NCBI GenBank assembly: GCA_944470555.2
Contig: OX104132.1
Span: forward strand, 13,835,755-13,899,754
Length of the DNA stretch: 64,000 nucleotides
Direction of reading: 5' to 3'
From: Heterobilharzia americana
Taxonomy: Eukaryota > Platyhelminthes > Trematoda > Strigeidida > Schistosomatidae
The position numbers and the translations under genes are program-made. This document shows positions 12,165 to 23,511 of the stretch, one piece after another (the first letter of the stretch is position 1; the number at the start of each line of letters is the position of its first letter). Under the pieces are notes generated by a model that searched no databases, was not told where the DNA came from, and saw only the letters and a program-made list of their open reading frames with translations.

Positions 12165-12365
12165 CATTTGCAATCTGAATAGCTCAGTGGTAACGTGTCG
12201 GACTGAAGTAATGGTTGACACGGGTCCAAGTCTCAGGCAAGTTCATCATTTTTCCATAGATTGCAGATATGCCTTGTTGATAAGTGCTTAAAAGAAGAAA
12301 CTTAGGTCTAGGGCTTCCTGCCGATTGCCTACATTAAACCAACATCCATACAACATGTCTGTAAT
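12165..12365 (+). repeat. tRNA-derived SINE
   Basis: The A box is AATAGCTCAGTGGTAACGTG and the B box is GGGTCCAAGTCTC. The body follows with GCCTTGTTGATAAGTGCT and GCTTCCTGCCGATTGCC, and the end reads ACCAACATCC. Same family as 5225-5650 and 27765-27965. Confidence 0.7.
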
Positions 12366-12865
12366 GTTTTTTGAGAAATTTCTCGCTTAATACATCAGTG
12401 GCTCTGCCAAACTCGGTTACAGTGGACCAGAGAAGTCCGCTGATTCAAGTCTCATCTATCTTTTTTATTTTTAAGGCAATACTTCAGAATACTTATTCAC
12501 TTTCATATGAAATTTCGTTCTTGGTAATATTCAGCCTGATTGGAAATATTCCTCAGCATTTTTGATAGGATTACAAAAACAAATCATGTTCACAGCATTT
12601 TTTCAACCAACGGTAATAATGCTGAAAATTCTGAGTTGTTCAACTTTTCTCTTAACATTCTATGAGATAACAGTAAGATGATGAAATAAGTATACAAAAC
12701 TATGATATGTTACAAACGTAAATGATAATATAACATTTTGTTGGTATACTTTTAATTCTCCTTTGTTGTGGGGTATCGCATTGTTCAATCTCTGTTGGCA
12801 TATGGGCTCCAATGCGGGTGCCTCGATATTGTCTGAGTATTTGTTACGGTAATTCACTTGGTTGT

Positions 12866-12918
12866 GGCTAGGGCGCGCGTTTCTTCCTATCTGAGACTCG
12901 TCAGCTGCATGTACCTAC
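12866..12918 (-). ncRNA. hammerhead remnant, cleavage site deleted
   Basis: The minus strand reads CTGACGAGTCTCAGATAGG, GAAACGCGCG, then jumps straight to CCCTAGCCACAACC. The GTC triplet and the 3' half of stem I are missing, so it cannot cleave in the usual way. Confidence 0.6.
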
Positions 12919-13003
12919 ACCCCAGTGAGTGATGTTGTTCTCTATGGGATGGGTACAGGGCTCTAGTCTTAGTAGGAACAACATCACTCACTGGGGTGCA
13001 GTT

Positions 13004-13052
13004 ACATCCAGCTGACGAGTCTCAAATAGGAAGAAACATACGTCCTGGATTC
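13004..13052 (+). ncRNA. hammerhead ribozyme motif (Sm-alpha type)
   Basis: The core is CTGACGA, fitting CUGANGA. Stem II is GTCT, loop CAAATA, GGAA, with a mismatched closing pair. GAAAC follows, then a very short stem III with AUAC loop, the GTC cleavage triplet (cut expected after 13044) and a perfect stem I (ATCCAG against CTGGAT). This is the best-preserved ribozyme in the window. Confidence 0.75.
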
Positions 13053-13899
13053 TTTTGCTAGCCACAACCAAGAAAATGATAATAACTACCCAGAAAACTG
13101 GAAATGCGTTATGAGTAACAAATGTCATTAGTATCTAGATGGCTTAATTTAATATGTTGAAACGAGATACTCCAACTTAGACCACTACGCGGGATACTCA
13201 TTGCCTGACTGTTGCATTCAAGACAATCAAAAACAACCGAGCAGTATGTACATTCCTAAGCACTAGTAAGTCTGTCAACAAATCTCAGCTGAAACAGATA
13301 CTGTCCCAGACTGTTTCTCCATTTATTCACCAATGAGACTTCAGTTATTGGTTCAACAGAAAATTCGATCTGAAGGAACTTTTAAAGACACTGCACTGAA
13401 AAAGCAGTAATACATACTTTTTCAATATACCAGGTGGAATTGGTAGTACATCCATATTGTAAACAGATATGAATATTGTACTTGATGAATTTCACTTATA
13501 ATTATAGAGTTATCCTGAATGGATAATTATGGAAATAATATCAAGAGGTTTAGTAGTAGGATTATTTGAGCTTTTCAACTTTTGTCTACATATAGTAGCG
13601 AGAAAATGAACATAGGCAATGGATGAAAGTATTCAATATAAAAGGTGATACAGGTAACAATAATAGATAAGGGTTGAACTAGTGAAGAGAGATGTTCTAC
13701 ATTTGTTTGCAGCTATTGCCTAAGTATTCATTCCTGATGAAAACATCATGTTTCGAATACAATACGTTTAATAGAACTTACTTACCTAACTGACTGCTGT
13801 TTTTGGCTGTATGGCTACCACTGTAGCAACCAAATTTGGATAAGTATACAAGTAGACGAAAAACTGATGATTACTATATTAGTCATAAATACTACTCAT

Positions 13900-14190
13900 A
13901 CTGTAGGAAACGAGAAGACAGAGACGAAAGAAGGAATGCCTGTTATTGATATCTTGTACAGTAGTTATCAAATAATGTACACTTTCCACTAAAACAGTCG
14001 CTTACACAGTGTGCTTCATCTCCTCTTCTGTTTCTGTCTCGATCTGCTCTTAATACGCCGACATTGTCTCTTGTGTTTCTCTGGACAGAATCCGCCCTGT
14101 CAACATATACTACCTATATTCATTCTGGTAACCAGTGTCCACTACAATACTAGCCAGGTGCATACTGTACAAGTAGATGTACTTCTTCCC
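13900..14190 (-). repeat. LTR-like repeat, probable solo LTR
   Basis: This stretch matches 43985-44265 in block order (GCTTCATCTCCTCTTCTG, TTGCTCTTAATACGCC-type, TGTGTTTCTCTG, ACATACTACTTA-type). The second copy adjoins a minus-strand Gypsy-type gag start, so both are best read as LTRs of one element. No gag or pol sequence lies beside this copy. Confidence 0.5.
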
Positions 14191-14334
14191 CTTGCAAACA
14201 TTTAACTGATAAAATATTAGGTTAAAATAAGCAATACTGTAAAAATATACTCATTTGCTATAGTTGGCTAAAAGATAGTGAAACTGTTAATTAAAGAAAT
14301 TAACTGGTTTCTTTTCCAACTTTGAATAACCTAC

Positions 14335-14472
14335 CAGTTTGATCATATAGCCAACTTTGATTGGTTGACAACGGGCCTCGTTACTTGTATCAAAACGTCC
14401 TTTTGATTTGACTACAGTGGACTTTTTATAAAACTTATCACAGTCATATCCACCGGGTCCAATATTAACCAC
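14335..14472 (-). CDS. PG-rich repeat protein, internal exon (138 nt)
   Basis: The acceptor is a T-rich run ending TTCGTCCTAG. The frame opens VVNIGPGGYDCDKFYKKS, a canonical GPGGY repeat core. It continues with STVVKSKGRFDTSNEARC and ends at a GTAGGT donor. The length is 46 codons, phase 0, identical in size to the exon at 8761-8898. The repeat core followed by a basic segment is the STPG/SHIPPO pattern. One of the three clearest members of this gene. Confidence 0.75.
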
Positions 14473-14880
14473 CTAGGACGAAAAAATAAAGTAGTTGTGA
14501 AACTTTTATATGGTATTGGTAGGTCTTTTATCCAATCTTTTTTAAAAGAAAACTGTAAAAAAAACTCATTACACTTTTCAACATAGAAAATCACCTTGAA
14601 ACATGGTAATTCGATAACTTGTCCTTTTTACCTGGATGATGCTCTAAATTATCAATGGAATGTAATCACTTTGATGGTTTTCACTTTTGTCAAGAATTAT
14701 GAGTATCTAAACAATAGTTTTGATAATGTTCTGGAAGAATTTGAGTGCGAAGTTCAACTGAACCGTAACAAAAATATATTTGAATATAATATCAACAAAA
14801 TAAGACTTTTCTGAACAGTTTAGCTATATAAGCTACGATTTCTTCAGCAGAATGTTCTGTCTGCAGATCGACTACCCAAA

Positions 14881-15110
14881 TAAGCTTATTATTATTATTA
14901 TTTGTCCTTTGAGTTCCTAGTGGAACATAGGGCTTCAGCAGCACGTCGCCATTCCACTCTCTTCTCTACAGTCTTTTCAACCTGGCTCCACGACGGAGTA
15001 TAAGTTTTCGTTTCTTCCTCACATGATCTCCTCCATGTCATCCTAGCCTTGGATGCCTAACTCGTCGTTTCCCCTTTGGATTCCACCCGACGGCCTAGGG
15101 CTACTTGTTT
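14881..15110 (-). mobile_element. RTE/SR2-like LINE 3' end
   Basis: The minus strand holds only the last part of the RTE C-terminus (EKRVEWRRAAEALCSTRN-like reading), then TTCCACTAGGAACTCAAAG and an (AAT)n tail at 14881-14896. Same family and same orientation as 6330-7180. Confidence 0.7.
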
Positions 15111-15399
15111 AATTTTCTTCTATGACCCTTTCTTTACCTTCTTATTTCAAAAAATATAAAAATGTTCATCTTAGTGTGGAGGAGATTCTGAATCACTACC
15201 AAAATAAAGCCATGCTAAGTGCTAAGCATGAAAACTTATATGCCATAAATTCATTTAAAAATAACCTGTAGCTAACAGCTTCTTAGATTTAGCTACTTCT
15301 GATAACTTATGAGACTTGAAAATTAATTACTGCGTACACAATAAGCCTCAGATAGATCTTGTCTAAGTATGCTTGACTGTATAAAAATGAAGCAGTCAT

Positions 15400-15690
15400 T
15401 ATGAAGTGAAGACTGGCGGCTGCAACAAACCAAGTCAGACGTGAGGACAATAACTCAGCAAGGACATTGAAAGGAGCCTGCGCTACATAGCGAATTGATA
15501 TGAGTAGGAAAATGTGGGCCGAAGGATTCTGACCCATAGTATATGAGAGTATTGAATTTGGTCCCTGGTATGGTCATGGTTGTGTACTGCTGAGGTGTCC
15601 TACACTAGGACGAAACGGCTGTCCAATCGTCTAAGGTTTTGATGCTTCTTCAAACAATATCAGCCCATGATGAATATCAACTTGAAAACA
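15400..15690 (+). repeat. tRNA-derived SINE
   Basis: The block order GATTCTGACCCATAG, GTGTACTGCTGAGG, CTAGGACGAAACGGCTGTCC, and the end GATGAATATCAACTTGAAA matches the right half of the fold-back SINE at 46999-47440. The promoter boxes are degenerate. Confidence 0.6.
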
Positions 15691-15699
15691 AACATTTTT

Positions 15700-16950
15700 C
15701 CTAATAATACATAACTCTCATCTTTAGTTGATGAGATTCATATGACGAACAATCTCATGAATGAACTTTGATAGTCGAAATCCTGCTATATTTGTCTCAA
15801 AAATCGATGTTCTTGATGATACGATGCCATCATCCCATACACCTCAGCAATAAAATATTTCACTGCGTTTTGATTTTCTATTTCTGTACTACATATATCT
15901 CAGTTGTTACGACTTCATCTTATCATAGATTATGAAGTGGTTTGCTAAGTTTGTTTCTGTGTACGTTATCATTTATGCAGCATTTTCCTCTACAAAACAT
16001 TTGTAACATCTCTTTATGTATTATGTAAACTTCAAAAGAACGAAACCTGTCTTCACCTAAGTCTTCGAATGTATAATTCTTTTTTGCACAAATTTGAACG
16101 CTTTCATAACTTTGAACAAAAGTAGAAGGAAAGCTTTAACATAGCAGAAGGAATTTTTTTTCCACTTCACAGTTTCTCATCAGAAGCATTCAGCTTAGCA
16201 TCATGTGCGTTTTTATAAACCATAAAAGGAGGAATGATTTACTTCAACAGTTTGAGGTGATGTAGAAGTTTTCAATATACATTAAACCAGTGGATTAAGA
16301 AAAGTAAAAAAGCAGACCATTGGTTAAATTATCAAAAAACGAAATTTCTTTACTTATGATACGACAAGAAGTCATGGTGTCAGAATTCAAGAGAAATAAA
16401 AGTGTGAGATAAGGGGATATGAATGGAGATCAAAAGTGGTAAATCATCTGTGATATCTGAGTGTCACTAGAAGAATAAAGATATTGGGGGTCAGTCATAA
16501 TTTCAAAACAGCAAACATACACAAAACTGAGTTTGTCTTTTTCACCTCGTCTGTGAAAAAAATTTGTTTTCGATTATTCAACTGTTAATTTACTTTTGTG
16601 CTTAACTTGATCTACTAGTGTGTTCTACACTATGAACTCTTGTATCCTTTTAAGTCATTGAAACAGATCAATAATTTACTTACTGTTCACTATGACGATC
16701 TTGATTTCACAATGTATACAGCTTATTAGAAGCTGTCAAGTGGAACGAATCCTAATCTGTTCTCTAGGCGTTTCTAATCCTTTTTAAATAAGAACACTGT
16801 TTTTACAGTAGACATGTTATGAGAGAGTGAAAGAATTCTAGAGGCAAAGAAAGGCATCACTACACTGCATGTAAGGGGATATTCCATCTGAGAACTTTCC
16901 AATAGAATCTTCCTTATGAAATGTACAAAGATAGTAAGTTAAAAAGTTCA
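15700..16950. other. intron DNA, nothing recognised
   Basis: AT-rich intron sequence without recognisable protein similarity or SINE promoters. Confidence 0.45.
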
Positions 16951-16957
16951 GACTTAC

Positions 16958-17080
16958 AGTTCCTCCACATTGACGGTTTACCAGTGGAGCTTTGGAAAAA
17001 GGTTGCATGCATTTTGGTAGCTTTGAATTTGTATTGTATACTTGATATTTCTCATAGGTGCCAGGTGCTGGTGTGACTGT
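16958..17080 (-). CDS. PG-rich repeat protein, internal exon (123 nt)
   Basis: The acceptor is a run of T residues ending TTTACCAG and the donor is a consensus GTAAGT. The 41-codon open frame, phase 0, begins TVTPAPGTYEKYQVYN and continues to PFSKAPLVNRQCGGT. TPAPGTYE is a typical PG-repeat core, and the SKAPLVNR segment matches the residues that usually follow it. Frame, splice sites and phase agree with the exons at 14335-14472 and 8761-8898, so a single minus-strand gene is likely. Confidence 0.75.
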
Positions 17081-17089
17081 CTGGTAAAA

Positions 17090-18110
17090 AAAATGGTTAG
17101 AAACTTTATGAATCAAGAGGTTATATACTTATTAAAGAACAAATATGTATCACTATTTGTGCTGTGATTTCTTGTCTACTTTGTCATTGAAACAGTATAA
17201 TACTTCTCTGGAATTTCAGTGATGTTCAAGTTACAAATGCATATAGGAAGTTGGCTAGGTGAATTGTGACCATCATATGTGTTTGAAAGGAATATTTCCT
17301 GTATGCATTTATACTACTGTGGCCTGCTTAAACTGTGGACTACCAAAAGTCTTTCTTTCGAATATATTTCATCGAATTCTTCCCTTTCAATTTGTTTTAA
17401 CCTTATAAATATATCTTTCAAGTGTAACGAGTACTGTTATATACCTTTAAAATGGTTTCAAACTACCGTTTTTAAAGCTAACAGTAAAACAAAGAATAAA
17501 CGATATGCAGATAAGAGAGTGGCTTATAAATGCACAGAAATGCAGTTCATTACTATTCCTTGGATAACTATGTCAAATTGCAGATTTTGGTACTGGTTGA
17601 ACAAACTATCACTACCAAAATTACGCTCGATATTCTATATATTCATCAGCCCAAACGTAACTCTAATGTAATACCAGGTACCTGTTTGACATCGTGGCTT
17701 TTGTTACCGTTATTGTTAACATTATTCAAATGGGATGATTATTTCACTTAAAAATATTGTACAGATAATGAATATGTTGAACTATTACAGGCTGAAAATT
17801 TGATACTGTATCATCCTTGTCCTTGGAATAAAGTAACCTATATTATCATTTATCAATTTACTAAAAGAAATCGCCACATAAGCATCATCAGGATATTTAT
17901 ATTCAATGAAAAAGTAACAAGCAAGTGTTACTCATCGTTGAGTTAAGACGTAGTTCCGTGAACTCTACTTTTCCTATGAAACCTCCTAGATTTGACCTGA
18001 ACACTTATTTTATTTACACTCAAATGAATAAACAATAGGGTAGAAAATGGAGAAAAAGTAACTGTAGTTCTGTTATTGTATGCAAATAAACCAACTTATT
18101 GTTTGATACT
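17090..18110. other. intron DNA, only chance ORFs
   Basis: A 130-codon plus-strand frame (17279-17671) starts at GTG, has no splice or family signal and is overlapped by another open frame, so I treat it as chance. Nothing else is recognised. Confidence 0.45.
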
Positions 18111-18119
18111 TTTAATCGT

Positions 18120-18420
18120 CCACTGCTATATTTTGTCTAACTGCTCCAACTGTGTTGCAAGACGAACTCCTATACGGAGGCCTCAATACTGCCCGGGTAT
18201 CAATGACGTTATAGTCTGCAACAGCAAGTGATACCCGTCACACAAGAAGTGTCTCTCATACCCAGTCCCCTAGTGGATAAAGCTTTATTGTCTGAAGTGA
18301 TGTGTGCTAGACTCCAGTCTCAGTGGTAACAATTCAGATGCATGCACATCAAACTGAAGGGTACTAAATAAAACGAAATTTGCTTTCTGGGTTCTAATGC
18401 TAGCCACAAGCCACACTACA
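18120..18420 (+). repeat. Sm-alpha-like SINE, degenerate, with opposing tail
   Basis: From about 18245 the plus strand has CCCCTAGTGGATAAAGC (A box), a worn B box, then a ribozyme remnant (CTGAAGG, AACGAAAT) and TTCTAATGCTAGCCACAAG. Just to the left, 18128-18235 resembles the tail of a minus-strand copy, again tails outward. Confidence 0.55.
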
Positions 18421-18984
18421 AAAACTAATTTACTTCTCAAGTTTGATACAGTCTTCATGTGATAATATCGATTTTGACTTGGATTTTGTTCTGCTATTTT
18501 TACAACTCGTCATCTTGCTGTATTTACCGAATTATGAACTTTACAGTCTTCTAATAACCAGTCATATCATGTTATGCACTTACTTTTCCCATTAGTCACT
18601 TCAAGTTTATGCTGTTTCTAAGTGATGAGAAACCATGCAGAGAAGTGATTTCCTTCAATTTTTAGAACCAATTTTTTATTGCCTTGTTTAAGGAACCCAA
18701 TGTACAAAGTCGTAGAACAGTTTCTTCATAAGACAAATGTACTACAATTTTTTCAAATGAAGCTTATTCATAACTAAATGTTTTCTTCATTGATATTGTA
18801 ATTGGGAATAATATCGATGTGTAAGCTGGTTCCCAGTGCAGTTAAGCTTTTTATTTCTCTGCTTTATTTCTGTTTATCCTGTACCAGAAACTTGTTAAAA
18901 GTTCTTCATACCCAAATGTTATGAAGTGTAAAAGTTTTATTAAGAAATATTAAACAGTTTTCAATTCGTTTTTCCTTGGTTCGT

Positions 18985-19830
18985 TGGTTCGTTTGTTGGA
19001 AATGCTTTTTGTGACGCGACAAGTCTCTCAACCATCATCACATAGAAGCACTGACTTACTTGACTGAATTAGTGTTGGAAATCCGGATATTGTTCACACT
19101 TTATGCTGAGTGGACTTCTACGCAGTGCAGTAGATCTCCACACTGATTCCAGGTTAATGAAGGAAGGCCTGTCTTGCCATCTTTCCAATTCTGTCTTTGA
19201 TATCCTCATATTTACCTGGGCTGCCTGTAGTTTAAAACGATACGGCCTAGGTAGGCTGGTAGGTGAAAGAGACAACTTCCTTCAGATTTCTCCTGCTGAT
19301 GGTGATTAATGCTCGTTGTTGTTAATTGGTTATCTTCATCACCTCTGTCTTCTCTAAATTCACTTGAAGTCCCGTCTTCGCTGCCTCGCCACTTCTGCTG
19401 ACTTAATGGTTTTCGCCTGTAAATCTTCGAGTTTGTGAGATATCATACACAAGTCATCGTTGAAATCCAAATCTTCTAGTGCACTTTCATTGGTCAAACA
19501 GCGTATACCCATCTTCTTGCTCCTCATAGTTGTCGGTTGCATGATCTAGTTCAGTCGATCACAACCAGGAAGATCATCGGCGGTAGTAGGCAACCTTGTC
19601 TTTCTTAAGCCTTCACTTCAAAGGCATCACTCAGCTTTCCACTGTGAGTTACTTGGCATGTAGCATCATATAGTATTAGCATATACCTGTTGAATATGGT
19701 TGATGAAAAGGTTGTGGCACTAGAACCGTAGTGTTGAAGCAGCTTCCTGCCAAATTACTTCTCAGTCGATGCCTCGATCTAAGGCCTTTTCAAAATCCAT
19801 GAAGTTGAGGTAAAGTTTCGGTAAAAGAAA
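18985..19830 (-). mobile_element. RTE/SR2-like LINE internal fragment
   Basis: The minus strand reads FMDFEKALDRGIDW (reverse transcriptase motif A) near 19800 and LDFNDDLCMISHKLEDLQAK (motif C, with FADD changed to FNDD) near 19460. The connection domain then runs to about 18985. Stops and frame changes are frequent. The 3' end and A/T tail are absent, so this is an internal piece of an old copy. Confidence 0.75.
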
Positions 19831-19904
19831 TGAACATTAATTTCATACTATTTCAATAGTTTTTTTCTAAGACTTTGTTTTTTTTGTAATAATGTAACTA
19901 GCTA

Positions 19905-20070
19905 TCAAAACAATGACCTAGCAGGTAATGCTGCTGCTTACAAAGCGATGATCACAGGGTTTGAATCTTAGGGGGAACACCATTACTCCCTGGAATGCAG
20001 ACACGCTCAGTGGATGAGTCCGAAACGGAACCAAACGTTCACAATGGATTCTACTACTAGCCACTGATAT
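19905..20070 (+). repeat. Sm-alpha-like SINE, degenerate
   Basis: The order is an A-box-like TAGCAGGTAATGCTG, a B box GGGTTTGAATCTTAG, a hammerhead remnant with GGATGAGTCCGAAACGGAAC, and the end ATTCTACTACTAGCCACTGA. The ribozyme core has several changes. Confidence 0.55.
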
Positions 20071-20074
20071 GCGA

Positions 20075-21315
20075 TTTATAAAATAATGAATTTTCAGTCA
20101 GTATCAAGTATCCAGATGCCAAATTAAGTCGATCTCTTTGATTCGGTATAACAACAGAAAATAACAAGTATCTGAATTACTTCATTAAATTTTCGATTTT
20201 CATTCGAATTGATAGTTATTTAACGTTTATAAAATTGTATAGAAAGAAGGTTATTTGATAAGTATATTTACAGGTTGAAAATGTTATTATAATCTGAACA
20301 AGGAGTAGTATTCCTCTCTACTACAGAAATATCTCGAACAATAAAGTAATTTGTACTGGCCGGTGTTGATCTACTAGTCTTCCATTTGCATTATATTGCT
20401 AACTGACAACTCACTTATTGCTGTCTATCTGACCTACGCTTCTTCGAATCAGCTGTACTTCAAATTTTTATAGTTTACTGAGGACTGTTTTGCTGAAACG
20501 TTCACATTAACAAAGCGTAGATCACTTTAGTACTTACAATTGGAATTCACGATGCAAGTTTCTGTCCATTTCAGATAGATGCACTACTATGACATTATTG
20601 GAAATTCAAACCTATCATCCTTTGCTTCAAAGGCTAAATAATCATCTCGGTAGATGATTAATGAGTTACTGAAACTAAATTTTACGCAGTGGAAATTACT
20701 TGGTATTGAAAAGTCTCATTTTTATCTTATCTACGTTACTGAATTATATTTTTCAACCTCTAATGGAAGTTACAGTCCCTTTCTGGATCCTGAATACTGC
20801 TAACTGTTTTATTCTAACGATGAAAGTATTCTAATTATTCTATTGGCAGTATTAAGGTGTCTGTTATAGGACTGAACTCGTCAGCATAAGCGCTCAAATT
20901 TGATTCAGTAATAAACCCAATGAAGAAAGATTCATAATGAAGTCATTCTCACCCAAGCCAAAGTAAGACATCAGTAGTAAGTTAAAAGGCAATTCCATAT
21001 CATATAATCTAATACTGAAGTTAGCTTCATACTATGAAATATTAATAAAATATTAAATGTTTCTTCATGTTCAGTACCATTTTCTCCTAGTAGTCAGTGT
21101 TTTCTAAATAATTCCTTTGTCATAAAATATCCTTAAATCTCTCGGCTTTTTAACTAACTAAGAAACGAAATCTAATAATGTATCTCAAACAACCCAGATA
21201 GCTTCTTAATGAAGTTGATTAAAATGGCTTTGATGCAGAGAGTGCTCGTAGTCTCTGACATGTTCAGCATTTTCACTAATTCAGTTTGCAGGTTGCATAG
21301 GATTAAACGACACAA
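20075..21315. other. intron DNA, nothing recognised
   Basis: AT-rich intron sequence. I see no PG-repeat exon, LINE frame or SINE promoter. Confidence 0.4.
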
Positions 21316-21319
21316 GTAG

Positions 21320-21470
21320 GAAACCGTGGATTGTTGGATTCCAGCCGAATGGCCCAACAGTAACTTGCTTGCTGTGAAACCTGAAGGTCCTAGGTCCGGT
21401 TCCAGCTACCAAATACCCTCAGGTTTTTAGTGGTTCCCAAATGATATGATTTTATGATTAATGCCAACTT
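21320..21470 (+). repeat. tRNA-derived SINE, short
   Basis: A tRNA-like GAATGGCCCAACAGTAACTT and CCTAGGTCCGGTTCCAGC are followed by a shortened body and an end with GATTAATGCCAACTTAAAAC. Same family as 46999-47440, truncated internally. Confidence 0.5.
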
Positions 21471-21548
21471 AAAACTTTCACTAATTAGTATTAATTGATT
21501 TCTTCTCCTCTCTTTGCTATACTGTCCACTTCTGCATCTTTTTCTCAC

Positions 21549-21617
21549 AAGAACGGCTATACGTGGAGATTCATCAAAGGATGATTTGGGTAATTTGTCA
21601 TTAATCAAGAATTTACC
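21549..21617 (-). CDS. PG-rich repeat protein, candidate short exon (69 nt)
   Basis: A strong acceptor (GTTTGCTTGTTTTCTAG) precedes a frame reading GKFLINDKLPKSSFDESPR and ending IAVL at a GTGAGA donor. The length is 23 codons, phase 0. It would join directly to TVTPAPGTYE in the next exon. The SSFDESPR segment resembles the region that precedes a PG core. It is short and its repeat core is not obvious, so it is the least certain internal exon. If the donor is not used, the frame stays open into neighbouring repeat sequence. Confidence 0.5.
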
Positions 21618-21959
21618 CTAGAAAACAAGCAAACTGATTGTCACACCCTACATGAAAAAGGTCTCCGAGGTCATGAAATCCTCATCTGGTGGCTTATGAG
21701 GACTGATTGGGTTTAAATTAGTTTTTTAATAAACAGAAAAACCAGTAAAAAGGTGGAAGAAGTAGATATCTATTTCTTTGCAACTTCTCAGCAATGTGAA
21801 CCCACACCTCCATAGGCCTGGTAGGAGGTAGGTTTCCAACCAGCCAAAAACCACTAATTCATAATTTTCAATGCTTATTTATGATATGCTGTAGAATGAC
21901 TTTTCTTAAGTTCTAATGGGCATGCATGTCTATCGAATTTATTGAATTATGGGTGAAGG

Positions 21960-22195
21960 TCGCACTATGTCGTGAACTGACAGAAGCTGGAAATATGGAC
22001 CATTTGATTCTGACCCAATAGCTGAATGGTAACGAGGTGGCCACGGAACCTGATAGCCACGGTTTCGATTCCTAGCAGAGTCGTGGGCGTGCACTACTGA
22101 GGAGTCCCGTACAAGGACGAAACAGGTGTCTAGTGCTCTTAGGTTTTCAGAGTTCCTCCAACTGATGTCAGCCCACGACAAATACCAACTTGAAA
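21960..22195 (+). repeat. tRNA-derived SINE
   Basis: The stretch has TGTCGTGAACTGACAGAAGC, an A box AATAGCTGAATGGTAACGAG, a B box CACGGTTTCGATTCC, then GAGGAGTCCC, GGACGAAACAGG, CCTCCAACTGATGTCAGCCC and the end AATACCAACTTGAAA. It is a single plus-strand arm of the family whose fold-back version lies at 46999-47440. Confidence 0.7.
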
Positions 22196-22889
22196 AATAT
22201 TGAATTATGGTTGCGCAATACCGCCAATCGACAGAAATTGTAAAATCAGTACCAGTCGGTCACTGGTAACGTACTCAGCATAAGACTTGATACTACTTGG
22301 CTAATTCTATCGGGGAATCCTAGAGGTGTATCAGTGAGTGTGTTAAACTAGATTTAAATAGTTGTTTGATGGTCTCACAGTTTTAGTAGTTCACCAACTG
22401 ACGTCATTTTAATGATAAAAACACAATGAATGACTTTTCTGAGTTTAATTTATTTCAACTTCAGACCATTATCGTAATAAATTTGAAAATTTGATCTTCA
22501 TATATTTTTCTGGTGTACTTTATATCAAGGTTGAGTTTATTGTAAAAAATGTTGAGAATTTGTCAGTCATTAGTGTGTTATGATATGCATGTGAGGTTGT
22601 CATATTCAGTGCAGATTAATAAATGTAGAAAAATATCACAGACGTAAATATTTAGAAATGTTAAAATTATTGGAACGCTTTTGGAAAATGGGACGTCCAG
22701 TTTGCCAATTTTTTATTTTCTCCTATTTTTTCATTTATTTTGAGGTTTATTGGAATTTGTTTTTTTTTACGTTGACTGGTCACGGGAGAGCAACTAATTT
22801 CATGTTGTTTAGCCCTGAGTGCTGACCAAATTCTATCGATCACATTTGCAATGTGGTCACCAGGCTAGAAAGCTGAGCACCGCAATGCC

Positions 22890-23040
22890 CATTTCTTGAT
22901 GGTGGTTGGTTGGAAGCACTATAGTACTAAGTGACGCGGGTTCTAATTTCAGTCCGGAAATCAGTCCCGTCGAGGTTGGAGATACAAGCATTACTTCTTA
23001 TTGATTGCCTCCAACCAACTAACTTTCTATTTTTATTCTA
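22890..23040 (+). repeat. tRNA-SINE remnant
   Basis: An A-box-like region is followed by CGCGGGTTCTAATTTCAG and the tail TATTGATTGCCTCCAACCAAC, the terminal block of the family at 12165-12365. The centre is shortened. Confidence 0.5.
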
Positions 23041-23511
23041 AAGTGGAGCGACATCAGCTGCAGAAACATTGAAATCCTGGGGGTACTGGGCAACTGTTTC
23101 AACCTTCATTTGTTTATCTACTTATTACAATTGTTTACTTACTTATCATTATTTTTCTGCATTTATCGATGATGTGGCATATTCCTTAAATGAGTAAAGC
23201 GGTGGTCCGGTGTTTTGACACTCTAATCTAACTAGCGAAATCTAAAAGTCAACCTGGGTGGTTTCTTACTGTTTGTTGTTGAGTAGGAAACTTCGGGGAA
23301 AGATATTCATCAGCATATTGTAAAACTATTCAGTTTATTCAATAAAACTATGAATAGAACAGAACTTTGATTCTTTTCAACTAAATTTCCAAAGTTTCCG
23401 AATTTCGAAACGAGAGCAAAACATTACTATTCAGGGTAGTAAAGACTAAACAAAACACTACAATATGCTACTAAAGTTTAAATAAGTAGGCTTGACATTT
23501 TTATATCTTAC

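Larger units (their letters stand above)
12731..13073. repeat. Sm-alpha head-to-head unit flanked by 11-bp repeat
   Basis: Two Sm-alpha-like arms face each other: minus at about 12731-12940 and plus at about 12976-13073. Inverted arms 12857-12940 and 12976-13072 are separated by about 35 bp. AAATGATAATA occurs directly outside both ends (12720-12730 and 13074-13084). It fits a target-site duplication, so the inverted pair probably inserted as one unit. The minus arm lacks about 13 nt across its ribozyme cleavage site, while the plus arm keeps it. Confidence 0.7.

Noticed and set aside
12731..13073. twin-priming origin of the inverted SINE arms
   Set aside because: Twin priming inverts the 5' part of one copy; it does not produce two arms with the same hammerhead and linker sequence, as seen here.
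17279..17671. 130-codon plus-strand ORF
   Set aside because: GTG start, no family signal, no splice sites, and an overlapping open frame in another register. AT-rich introns give such frames by chance.
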